Source: Crocinitomicaceae bacterium (GTDB lineage: Bacteria > Bacteroidota > Bacteroidia > Flavobacteriales_D > Crocinitomicaceae). From it: a stretch of 64,000 bases of DNA. Position numbers and translations under genes: made by a program. Below, piece by piece: positions 45,655-53,440 of this stretch. Below the pieces are notes generated by a model. That model saw only the letters and a list, made by a program, of their open reading frames with translations, ran no database searches and was not told where the DNA came from. The stretch is taken from assembly GCA_021740745.1 (NCBI GenBank), contig JAIOZF010000001.1, positions 1-64,000 of the forward strand. Reading direction: 5' to 3'. Numbering within the stretch: position 1 is the first letter of the stretch; the number at the start of each line of letters is the position of its first letter.

Positions 45655-47046
45655 ATGAGTAAATATTTGAATAGATTTATTTTCTTCTTGATATGCCAGT
45701 TTGCGGTAGTTGGGTCATTGTGTTCACAAACTTTTGTAAATGGTGATCTTGAAAATATTTATGTAGCAACGACTGCAGTGCCTTCAGGATGGCAAATGAT
45801 TCCTTTTACAGACCCTTTTTGTCAAGCCACATCTTATCCGCAAGCCACACCAGATATATTTTCACTTACTGGTCCCTTTCAATCAAATGGAGGATTAGGA
45901 AAACCCTATTCTGGAAATACATTTGCGGGCGGTTCACATGCCTTCTTAAATACGGATGGTTTACTTTGGCATGAAGGTTTAATGCAAACCGTTTCTGGTT
46001 TTATCCCCGATAGTGCGTATTTAATTGGATTGCATCAATGTGTAATATATGAAACGCCAAATGGATCAGACCCATCAGGTTCATGGGCAGTTTTAGTAGA
46101 TGACATACTCATTGGAATTACTGCGCCTACTTATTCAACAATCGGACATTTCAACGTGAATTTAGAATGGGACAGAAGAGAACTGGTATTTCAAGCTACA
46201 TTACCCTCTCACACCATAAAGTTTATTCCTATGGATGATGACCCATCAATTGAATTGTTACAAGTTGGTCAAGCAGGAAGCGTGCGCATGGGGCTTGATA
46301 GTGTCTATATTAAAAATTACAATTGTGCTAAAATCTTCGATCTAGGTCCTGATCTTGTATTTTGTGAAGGAGGAGTCGCGATGCTAGATGCCTTCCAAGT
46401 AAATTCGTCCGTTGAATGGAGCACCGGTGCCACAACAAATAGCATTCTTGTAGATTCAAGTGGATATTATTCTGTCGCTGTTACGGCATACAATTGTCCT
46501 ATTACTGATTCGCTTACCTTTTTTGATACTTTGCTTGTTACTGTGGTTCCTTATCCTGAAATCAATTTAGGAGACAATGTCCAATTTATTTGCTCAAACG
46601 AAACAGTTCTATTGGACGCTTATTCAGAAAATTCGACCTACTTATGGCAAGATGGCTCAACTCAATCTACCTTTCTTGTTAGTGATTCTGGAATGTATTA
46701 TGTGACTGCAAATAGACAAGGATGTATAAACACGGATTATGTAAAAATTGAATTAAAGCCCTGTGAATCGAGACTTGAAATGCCGAATGTTTTTACCCCA
46801 AATGGAGACGGCGATAATGATATTTTCAAGCCAATAATCTCAGAGAGAATAGCAAGTCTCTACACCATTATTTTAAATCGGTGGGGCGATATTGTTTTTC
46901 AGACAAATGATTTGTTAGTTGGATGGGATGGAAAATTAGTTGATGGTACTGAAATATCTGCGGGGGTTTATTTTTGGAAAGTGGTTTATATGGATGAATT
47001 GGGAGGTCAATTTGAACAATATGGGAATGTTTCTTTAATGAGGTGA
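45655..47046 (+). CDS. Secreted protein with gliding-type (T9SS type B) C-terminal domain, copy 2
   Basis: 463 aa; same domain order as the protein at 34771-36150: signal peptide (ending SLCSQ), beta-sandwich (GWQMIPFTDPFCQ, GLLWHEGLMQTVSGFIPDSA, GSWAVLVDDILIG), two Ig-like repeats, and the type B sorting domain MPNVFTPNGDGDNDIFKPI to the end. The N-terminal half is clearly diverged from copy 1 (roughly two thirds identical by eye) whereas the C-terminal half differs at only a few residues. The contrast points to gene conversion or selection on the C-terminal half. Confidence 0.88.
   Translation: MSKYLNRFIFFLICQFAVVGSLCSQTFVNGDLENIYVATTAVPSGWQMIPFTDPFCQATSYPQATPDIFSLTGPFQSNGGLGKPYSGNTFAGGSHAFLNTDGLLWHEGLMQTVSGFIPDSAYLIGLHQCVIYETPNGSDPSGSWAVLVDDILIGITAPTYSTIGHFNVNLEWDRRELVFQATLPSHTIKFIPMDDDPSIELLQVGQAGSVRMGLDSVYIKNYNCAKIFDLGPDLVFCEGGVAMLDAFQVNSSVEWSTGATTNSILVDSSGYYSVAVTAYNCPITDSLTFFDTLLVTVVPYPEINLGDNVQFICSNETVLLDAYSENSTYLWQDGSTQSTFLVSDSGMYYVTANRQGCINTDYVKIELKPCESRLEMPNVFTPNGDGDNDIFKPIISERIASLYTIILNRWGDIVFQTNDLLVGWDGKLVDGTEISAGVYFWKVVYMDELGGQFEQYGNVSLMR
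46327..47046. repeat. Long near-identical repeat (other copy 35435-36150)
   Basis: From the codons for KIFDLGPDLVF to the stop, this stretch and 35435-36150 are almost identical at the nucleotide level, with scattered single differences (for example GTTTTT/GTATTT and GCAATG/GCGATG near the start). It covers the Ig-like repeats and sorting domain of the two paralogues. The direct copies are about 10.9 kb apart and flank the whole Rhs-2 unit, so recombination between them could delete or amplify it. Confidence 0.85.
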
Positions 47047-47209
47047 ATTATTTGAATTTTACTCAACCAATCAAGGGATTATTTAAATTACTATTGCCGA
47101 AGTTTATATTCCAATTTTCTATTTGAAAATTGTCTTAAAGTGTGAATAGAATCCTGTGTTTTGTTGATAAACAAATGAGTTAATGGCCGCCATAAACGCC
47201 CTGATTTGC

Positions 47210-47217
47210 TATTTTTG
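47210..47217 (+). promoter_or_regulatory. -7 box (TATTTTTG) before the MORN-type gene
   Basis: TAnnTTTG match lying within the upstream part of the open frame, so the true start of the next gene must be further downstream (TTG 47242 or 47248). It may drive the whole secretion operon, since no good box is seen between 47887 and 47951. Confidence 0.45.
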
Positions 47218-47241
47218 ACTCAATCATTTATCCTGAAAAAA

Positions 47242-47886
47242 TTGAACTTGGAACATAGAAATCTATATCTACTTATTTTCATTTTTAGTATCTCTTTCAC
47301 ATTTGGTCAAAAGCCCGATAAAGATTTTCATTTGAACAAATCATTAAAACAAGATGGTTATCATTATCAGTTTTCGATTTTAGATGAAGACAAAAGAGGT
47401 GTTTGGTCTTTCAACAAAACAAAATTTTATTTTTGGTACAAAGCACAACATATTCTTTCAACTCAAGGCGGTGGATCCGGTGAATTATTAAACGGTGATT
47501 TTATAGCTTATCATGAAAATAAACAACTCGCACAAAAGGGAAGTTTTCATAAGGGTTTGAAGGATGGAAAGTGGATGTATTGGAGAACAGATGGCACATT
47601 GATGACAATTGAATCTTGGAGGAAAGGCATGCCTAGTGGAGAAAAGGAGGTATTTAATGACAATGGAGAATCAATTGAAACTGTCAAATTCTCTCGAATA
47701 AGAACTATAAGAACTGTTTCAGACAGTATTATAATAAGCAACCACATTAGAAAGAGAAAGTCCATTATGTTGAAAGATGCAAATGGAAAAGTAATTGATA
47801 AACAACACTTTAAAAATGGTGTTATAATCAACAAAAAATCTGGGAAACTACTTCCAAAACTCTTTAGAAAGAAGGATGTCGAATAG
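47242..47886 (+). CDS. Secreted MORN/YwqK-type protein
   Basis: About 214 aa from TTG at 47242 (TTG 47248 is equally possible; no in-frame ATG precedes the signal peptide). Signal peptide LYLLIFIFSISFTFGQ, then a MORN-like region (GDFIAYHENKQLAQKGSFHK, GLKDGKWMYWRTDGTL, WRKGMPSGEKEVFNDNGES) and a basic C-terminus (SGKLLPKLFRKKDVE). It resembles a short version of the protein at 4108-5820. It precedes the secretion operon by 65 bases in the same direction and may be co-transcribed, but a role in secretion is not shown. Confidence 0.7.
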   Translation: MNLEHRNLYLLIFIFSISFTFGQKPDKDFHLNKSLKQDGYHYQFSILDEDKRGVWSFNKTKFYFWYKAQHILSTQGGGSGELLNGDFIAYHENKQLAQKGSFHKGLKDGKWMYWRTDGTLMTIESWRKGMPSGEKEVFNDNGESIETVKFSRIRTIRTVSDSIIISNHIRKRKSIMLKDANGKVIDKQHFKNGVIINKKSGKLLPKLFRKKDVE

Positions 47887-47951
47887 TTTTTGAAAACGTC
47901 ATCGACTACAAAAACAATGATTTTCCGCACTAAAGAAATTATCACAAAAAT

Positions 47952-49193
47952 TTGAAACTTCACAACCATATTCGAATTAAATCAACAGCCTTAGGTTATG
48001 CTATTGCCTTTCTGCTGTTAGTTGGTTTGATTTGCTCTGGATTATTATTTGTGGCCAGTGTCAATAAGCGGATTGAGAGAAACTACTCGGTAAACGAGCA
48101 TCTCGTATTTGATAATTATTTTGCTTTCTTATATGGAATTGAACGGGCAACTTTAGGAGATTTGGAATTGCCACATCCTTCGGGCGATACAAGTATCATA
48201 CATGTAAAAAGATGGGGAGCATATATGGTAATGGAAGTGACAACACGCCATGGAAATAGAAAGTTAACAAAAACTGCTTTAATTGGAAATAAAAACAAGG
48301 ATGTGTTGTCTGCGGTATATGTACCAAACAATAATCAATCATTAAAGGTTTGTGGCAATACAAAAATTGAAGGGATTGCTTCGCTTTCAGAAAGAGGAAT
48401 TGAACGGTCTTATATTGCTGGCAATCATTATCTAAATGATAAATTACTTTATGGATCCATGGAGGTGTCTGATCAATTTCTACCAACACTTAATGAAAAT
48501 TTCAAGAATTTGACCTTGGAATCGTTTTATCCTGAAACTGTAAAATTAGATTGGAACCATAAGGATTCTATCTTTTCATTTGGAACACGAACAACTTTGA
48601 TTACGCAACTTGAACCAATTGTATTAGAACAAAATCTTAAGGGCAATGTGATCATTCATTCTTTTGATTCGATTACTGTTAAGGCAAGTGCTAGATTGGA
48701 AAACGTAATTCTTATTTCACCGAAAATACGTTTTGAAAAAGGATTTACGGGTAGTGTTCAAGTAATTGCTCATGAGCGTATTACATGTGAAAAAGAAGTA
48801 CACCTACTCTATCCATCAGTTTTGATACTTAATGAAACAAAACCAAATAATTCAGAAAAAAAACTCGAGATACTGTTGGCAAACAAAAGCAAGGTGTTAG
48901 GAGGTATACTTTTAGTCTCTCAATACCCTGACAAACGAAAACCAATTAGTTTGAAGATTGATGAAGGTATAGTTGCTGGGTTTGTATACAATCAAGGTGA
49001 AACTGAACTTATAGGTAAAATTGCTGGTCATATCTACACACAACAGTTTGTATTGTATACAGGCGGAGGACAATATAATAACCAACTAATGGATGCTATT
49101 ATCTCGGAAAAAGATCTGCCAAAGTATTTTGTTTATCCTGAATGGATAACAAGCTCAATGAAACCTCAACCTGAAATATTAGCATGGTTTTAA
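47952..49193 (+). CDS. GspK-like minor pseudopilin (no Glu5) with beta-helix-like body
   Basis: 413 aa. The start is a TTG; the leader LKLHNHIRIKS is followed by TALGYAIAFLLLVGLICSGLLF, a prepilin-type hydrophobic helix. Aligned to the other prepilins of this operon, position 5 of the mature protein is Tyr, not Glu; absence of Glu5 together with large size is the mark of the GspK tip subunit in type II systems. The body contains repeated short strands (KGNVIIHSFDSITVKASARL, NVILISPKIRFEKGFTGSVQ, VIAHERITCEKEVHLL) reminiscent of bactofilin-like or beta-helical folds. First structural gene of the operon, overlapping the next by ten bases. Confidence 0.65.
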   Translation: MKLHNHIRIKSTALGYAIAFLLLVGLICSGLLFVASVNKRIERNYSVNEHLVFDNYFAFLYGIERATLGDLELPHPSGDTSIIHVKRWGAYMVMEVTTRHGNRKLTKTALIGNKNKDVLSAVYVPNNNQSLKVCGNTKIEGIASLSERGIERSYIAGNHYLNDKLLYGSMEVSDQFLPTLNENFKNLTLESFYPETVKLDWNHKDSIFSFGTRTTLITQLEPIVLEQNLKGNVIIHSFDSITVKASARLENVILISPKIRFEKGFTGSVQVIAHERITCEKEVHLLYPSVLILNETKPNNSEKKLEILLANKSKVLGGILLVSQYPDKRKPISLKIDEGIVAGFVYNQGETELIGKIAGHIYTQQFVLYTGGGQYNNQLMDAIISEKDLPKYFVYPEWITSSMKPQPEILAWF

Positions 49194-49504
49194 TTAAACA
49201 CATAAAATCTTCCGGAATTGCGGAGGTAGTAATCGCTTTGGCAGTTATTGCTATGTGTTTTACAGTAGCATCTTTGGTCTTTATACGAACATCATCTGCT
49301 CCAATGAAATTTCAAGACGTTCGAAAACAAACTGAAATCCAGTCTTCCATTCTTATGAAAATGTATCAAGAAGATAGAGATATTGAAATTGATGAGACAG
49401 AAATGGGAAAAGAAACTGACATGCTTTCTGATAGTTTAGAAGTTTTGACTTTCACTGGATCCGATAATAGAATTTTGTGGCAGCAACAATGGTTTAAAAA
49501 ATGA
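49184..49504 (+). CDS. GspI-like minor pseudopilin
   Basis: 106 aa. Leader MVLIKHIKS then SGIAEVVIALAVIAMCFTVA: Glu at mature position 5 and a long hydrophobic helix, as in class III prepilins. The body is short (about 75 aa) and mostly polar. It overlaps the GspK-like gene by ten bases and the following prepilin gene by four (ATGA), so translation is coupled. By its place between K-like and J-like genes it is probably the GspI-type part of the tip complex. Confidence 0.65.
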   Translation: MVLIKHIKSSGIAEVVIALAVIAMCFTVASLVFIRTSSAPMKFQDVRKQTEIQSSILMKMYQEDRDIEIDETEMGKETDMLSDSLEVLTFTGSDNRILWQQQWFKK

Positions 49505-49989
49505 GAATTAAAAAAAATAAGAATCATTTTGCTGCATTTACATTGTTAGAGATAACAGTGGTACTGGCAATTATGAGCATTTTAATTTCGATAGTGTCGT
49601 TAACACTTAATCGCTTTAATGAACAAATGAAACAGAGTGCTGAATTACAGGAAGAATTAAATCATTGGTATCAGTTCCGATCAAATTTATGGCGAGAATT
49701 ATATTGTTCAGACTCATTAAGATTTAATAATGATATTCTAACTATTCACAGTTCAAATGAAAATATTCAATATAAAGCAAACAATGATGTATTATATAGA
49801 AAAAATGGGGAGAGCGAATGGATTGAATCAAAGATAAAAGCAGATTACCTAAAAGAAATAATTAGTGATGAAAAACGCGTTTTAGAGTTTTCATTTATTT
49901 GGAAAGGTGAACCTTTAGTATTGAACTATTTGTGTAAGGAATCAAAGAAACAAAAAATTGATACTTACTTCAATAAACTAACAAAATGA
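49501..49989 (+). CDS. GspJ-like prepilin protein
   Basis: 162 aa. Leader MRIKKNKNHFAA followed by FTLLEITVVLAIMSILISIV: canonical FTLLE start with Glu5 after an Ala at -1. The body (about 130 aa) begins with a coiled stretch (QMKQSAELQEELNHWYQFRS) and then beta strands; size and place fit GspJ/PilW-type minor pilins. Starts overlap on both sides by four bases. It would be cleaved by the peptidase at 51561-52031. Confidence 0.75.
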   Translation: MRIKKNKNHFAAFTLLEITVVLAIMSILISIVSLTLNRFNEQMKQSAELQEELNHWYQFRSNLWRELYCSDSLRFNNDILTIHSSNENIQYKANNDVLYRKNGESEWIESKIKADYLKEIISDEKRVLEFSFIWKGEPLVLNYLCKESKKQKIDTYFNKLTK

Positions 49990-51080
49990 TGGTGGAAACT
50001 GCTCAACAACCGCTTTCGTTTTTCCAACAGGAAATTAAATTTGGCAAGGCTTTTCCTGATAAGCTGAAGGAAGGGTTCTACACTGAATTCACCTCTTTAT
50101 TGGAAAGTGGAATAGACATTCAAAGAGCCTTGAATTTATTAGTTGAGGAACAAGAAAATAAAAAAGTCCTTTCGATTTTAGATGGTATACGAAGTGATTT
50201 AATTGGAGGTAGCACCTTGGCTGAAGCCATGAAAAAATCAGGGCATTTTATTTCTTATGAATATCAAAGTATTCGCATAGGCGAAGAAACTGGACAATTG
50301 AAAAACGTGTTACATCATCTAGCAAAATTTTTCTCAGATAAAGTAAAACTCAAACGTCAACTAATTGGAGTTTTTACATATCCAGCCTTTGTTTTCTTAA
50401 TTACCATAGGCGTATTGTATTTTATGCTCAATAGTGTCGTACCTATGTTTGAAGATGTTTTTAAACAATTCGGACAAGAGCTTCCTTTTTTAACAAAGAA
50501 AATAATTTGGCTTTCAAAACACTTTACGACCTTTTTTATGATTTTTTTAGGGATCACAATTCTTATGTTTATCTATGGATATTACTCACGTAAAGAAATT
50601 TGGTTTCGTTCAATAACTTCAAGAATTGTATTAAAAATCCCTGTTTTCGGAATCTTAATTGAAAAAATATATCTTGCTCGAATGTGTCAAAGTATGTCTT
50701 TGTTATTATCAGCGCGAACTCCTTTAATTAATGCCTTAGATTTGGTAGAGGAAATGATCGGTTTTTATCCAATTGAACACGCCATTCATGAAGTGAAAAA
50801 TGATATCCGAAAAGGTGAATCTTTGCATCAAGGAATGTCAAAATTCCCTATTTTTAATAAACGATTAATCTCATTAACTAAAATTGCCGAGGAAATAAAT
50901 CAATTAGATTTAACTTATGACCGCTTAGCCAAACAGTATCAAGAGGACATTGATTTTAGAACAAAATTAATCGGAACAATCATCGAACCACTAATAATTG
51001 TTGTAATTGGGCTTATTGTAGGAGTAATTATGGTTTCAATGTATTTGCCAATGTTTAATTTGTCAAATGTTATAAAATAA
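49986..51080 (+). CDS. Type II secretion / type IV pilus platform protein (GspF/PilC)
   Basis: 364 aa inner-membrane protein. Two GspF-type domains are visible: the first with FTSLLESGIDIQRALNLLVE, GGSTLAEAMKK and IRIGEETGQLKNVLHHLAKF, then the membrane pair (FTYPAFVFLITIGVLYFMLN and FTTFFMIFLGITILMFIYGY). The second half has SMSLLLSARTPLINALDLVE and KGESLHQGMSKFPIFNKRLI, and a final helix IEPLIIVVIGLIVGVIMVSM. It couples the extension ATPase to pilin assembly. It is slightly short for the family, lacking an extended N-terminus. Overlaps the GspJ-like gene by four bases. Confidence 0.92.
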   Translation: MMVETAQQPLSFFQQEIKFGKAFPDKLKEGFYTEFTSLLESGIDIQRALNLLVEEQENKKVLSILDGIRSDLIGGSTLAEAMKKSGHFISYEYQSIRIGEETGQLKNVLHHLAKFFSDKVKLKRQLIGVFTYPAFVFLITIGVLYFMLNSVVPMFEDVFKQFGQELPFLTKKIIWLSKHFTTFFMIFLGITILMFIYGYYSRKEIWFRSITSRIVLKIPVFGILIEKIYLARMCQSMSLLLSARTPLINALDLVEEMIGFYPIEHAIHEVKNDIRKGESLHQGMSKFPIFNKRLISLTKIAEEINQLDLTYDRLAKQYQEDIDFRTKLIGTIIEPLIIVVIGLIVGVIMVSMYLPMFNLSNVIK

Positions 51081-51140
51081 GAACTACTAAAATTACAGGG
51101 AAAAAGTGATTTTGTCAACGGAAAAAATAGAGAAGAAATT

Positions 51141-51560
51141 ATGAAATTCAAAGAAAAAAAACAAAAGGGATATATTAAAGCATTCTCATTAGCAGAAATT
51201 CTAATTGTACTGGCTATTATGGGAATTCTTATAATGTTAGTTGTCCCAAACCAAGCTGGTGTGGCTTCCCGAACAAAAAGTTTAGAGGCTCAACAAGAAT
51301 TGAAGATGATACACAATTTACAGTATGCTTATTTTTTACAGTTTTCCAAATATTCAGTTGATCTTCCTTCTATTAATTATATTCCTCATAAGTTGGTTAA
51401 TTCTGGCGGTACGGCGAATTATGAAATATCGATCTTGGAAGGTTCAACTACTGGATTTAGAGCGAAAGCAGAAGCTGTTGTAGATTTTAATGGAGACGGT
51501 AAAAAGAATATCTGGGAAATTGATCAAGATGGAGTATTAAAAGAAGTTCAACCAGATTAA
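51141..51560 (+). CDS. Major pseudopilin-like protein (GspG-like)
   Basis: 139 aa. Leader MKFKEKKQKGYIKA, then FSLAEILIVLAIMGILIMLV: mature Glu5 and the classic hydrophobic helix, Ala instead of Gly at -1. The body has the GspG-like pattern of an early helix (AQQELKMIHNLQYAYFLQFS) followed by a C-terminal strand region with DFNGDGKKNIWEIDQDG, an Asp-rich stretch that could bind calcium as in GspG. A 60-base gap upstream is the largest inside the operon and may hold a ribosome site giving higher expression, as expected for the main pilin. Confidence 0.8.
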   Translation: MKFKEKKQKGYIKAFSLAEILIVLAIMGILIMLVVPNQAGVASRTKSLEAQQELKMIHNLQYAYFLQFSKYSVDLPSINYIPHKLVNSGGTANYEISILEGSTTGFRAKAEAVVDFNGDGKKNIWEIDQDGVLKEVQPD

Positions 51561-52031
51561 ATGATAAAAATTATTCTAATTATATTGTTTTTAATTGTTC
51601 TATTTCAAGATATGAAATGGCGTTCGGTACATTGGAGTTTGTTCCCGCTAATGTTTTGTTGTTCCGTATTTATTGGAATTCAACAAATCGAAATACAACA
51701 ATGGGGATTTAGTTTATTGTTTATTATTTTCTTACTTCTATCATTGACCCTTTACCTTACAATCAGAACAGGAGCATTGGTAAATATAACAGATGGTTTT
51801 TTTAGTTGGGGCGATATTCTCTTTTTAATTGTTATCATACCCATTTTTGATCTATCGAGTTATATGTTAGTATTCACAATTGGGACTTTGCTGACTTTAG
51901 TTATCCATGCTATTATAACTCAATTTGATAAAAAAGAGACGATTCCGTACGCTGGTTATATGGCTTTTATAACATCATTTTATTTAATTTTCGAAACATC
52001 AATCATTCATTTTAAATCTATTTTGATATGA
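51561..52031 (+). CDS. Minimal prepilin peptidase (catalytic membrane domain only)
   Basis: 156 aa, about six membrane helices and no N-terminal zinc/methylase domain. The two Asp of this aspartic protease family are visible: Asp17 in LFQDMKWRSV and Asp85 in FFSWGDILFL (the usual GxGD becomes SWGD). Related short enzymes are the TadV/CpaA type. It would cut the leaders of the four prepilin-like proteins of the operon; absence of the methylase part predicts that the mature N-termini are not methylated by this protein. It starts directly after the GspG-like stop and overlaps the ATPase gene by four bases. Confidence 0.8.
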   Translation: MIKIILIILFLIVLFQDMKWRSVHWSLFPLMFCCSVFIGIQQIEIQQWGFSLLFIIFLLLSLTLYLTIRTGALVNITDGFFSWGDILFLIVIIPIFDLSSYMLVFTIGTLLTLVIHAIITQFDKKETIPYAGYMAFITSFYLIFETSIIHFKSILI

Positions 52032-53440
52032 GTGAAATATTAAATATCACTATTGCTCCTGAAATTCAACAACTAATTCGTTCTGATTTGGCTTGGCATT
52101 ATAGAATAATGCCTAAGTCTTCTGATTTAGATTCTATAACTTTTTATATTGACCAAACAACTGACACGGATATAGCACAAGAAGAATTAGAGGCTCTATT
52201 GGGAATTAAAATTCACATTGAAAAGGTTGAACCAGAACTTATTCAAAGAAGTCTCGGTAAATACTATCGTAATTCGACAGATGTAGATAATAAGATAACT
52301 TTTGATTCAAAAGTTGATTTTGTTGACCGTTTAATCCAAGAGGCGAATCACCTAGGCAGTAGTGATATTCACATTGAAATTTACAATGATAAAGCACGTG
52401 TTCGGATTCGGATAGATGGTCATCTAATTCAGCGTTATACTATTGATAAAGAAGAATACCCCGAGCTTGTAAACAAAATTAAAATTCGTTCAAATTTAGA
52501 TATTTCAGAAAAACGATTGCCTCAAGATGGTCGTATACAATACCAAGATTTTGATATTCGCGTTTCGATATTACCAACACTTCATGGAGAAAAACTGGTA
52601 TTACGAATTCTAGGGCATGACGCCTCCTCAATCAATATTGAAAAGGTTGGTTTCTCAATTGATGAACAAAAAAAATATCTTGAAGGAGTTAGAAAACCAA
52701 ATGGAATTATATTGATTAGTGGTCCTACTGGTTCTGGAAAAACAACAACGTTGTACGCAACATTAAAAATGTTAAATGATGAGAAAAGGAATATTGTGAC
52801 AGTTGAAGATCCGGTCGAATATACATTAGACGGCATTAATCAAGTTCAGCTTAAAGAATCAATAGGTCTTTCATTCTCGTCAGCCTTACGTTCGTTTTTA
52901 AGACAAGACCCAGATGTAATAATGCTTGGTGAAATCAGAGATAGTGAAACAGCACAAATGGCTATAAGAGCCGCGCTTACCGGTCACCTTGTTCTTTCAA
53001 CAATACATACAAATTCTGCATGGGGCACAATTTCTAGATTAATTGATATGGGTGTCCCTCCATTTTTACTTGCAAACACGATGAATACGTCAGTAGCTCA
53101 AAGATTGGTGCGTAAATTATGTAGTTCATGTAAAACAGAAGTACCATTGAATCCAAGTGATTGGCCTTTAAATCAGGATAATTTTGAAATCCCATCTGTT
53201 CACTCCATTTCAGTAGGTTGTGATAAATGTCATTATACTGGTTACAAAGGTAGAATGGCACTTTATGAGGTAATTCCAATTGACCATCAACTTGCAGAGA
53301 AAATTAAGAATAATGAACAGCCTTCTGAAACATTGCTTAAGGAACGAGGGATTAAAAAATTGGCTGAAAGAGCATACGAATTATTAACGGAAGGAACTTC
53401 GTCACTCGAAGAGGTTTATCCACTTTTAACAGGTTATTGA
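52028..53440 (+). CDS. Type II secretion / type IV pilus extension ATPase (GspE/PilB)
   Basis: 470 aa cytoplasmic motor. N-terminal domain (about 1-100), then the core: SDIHIEIYNDKARVRIRIDG, Asp box, Walker A GPTGSGKTTTLYATL (about residues 230-244), Walker B DPDVIMLGEIRDSETAQMAI (about 296-315), His box TGHLVLSTIHTN. The zinc-binding tetracysteine (CSSC near 366 and CDKC near 399) is present, as in true GspE/PilB; PilT lacks it. Hence this is an assembly ATPase, and no retraction ATPase is seen nearby. Overlaps the genes on both sides. Confidence 0.95.
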   Translation: MSEILNITIAPEIQQLIRSDLAWHYRIMPKSSDLDSITFYIDQTTDTDIAQEELEALLGIKIHIEKVEPELIQRSLGKYYRNSTDVDNKITFDSKVDFVDRLIQEANHLGSSDIHIEIYNDKARVRIRIDGHLIQRYTIDKEEYPELVNKIKIRSNLDISEKRLPQDGRIQYQDFDIRVSILPTLHGEKLVLRILGHDASSINIEKVGFSIDEQKKYLEGVRKPNGIILISGPTGSGKTTTLYATLKMLNDEKRNIVTVEDPVEYTLDGINQVQLKESIGLSFSSALRSFLRQDPDVIMLGEIRDSETAQMAIRAALTGHLVLSTIHTNSAWGTISRLIDMGVPPFLLANTMNTSVAQRLVRKLCSSCKTEVPLNPSDWPLNQDNFEIPSVHSISVGCDKCHYTGYKGRMALYEVIPIDHQLAEKIKNNEQPSETLLKERGIKKLAERAYELLTEGTSSLEEVYPLLTGY

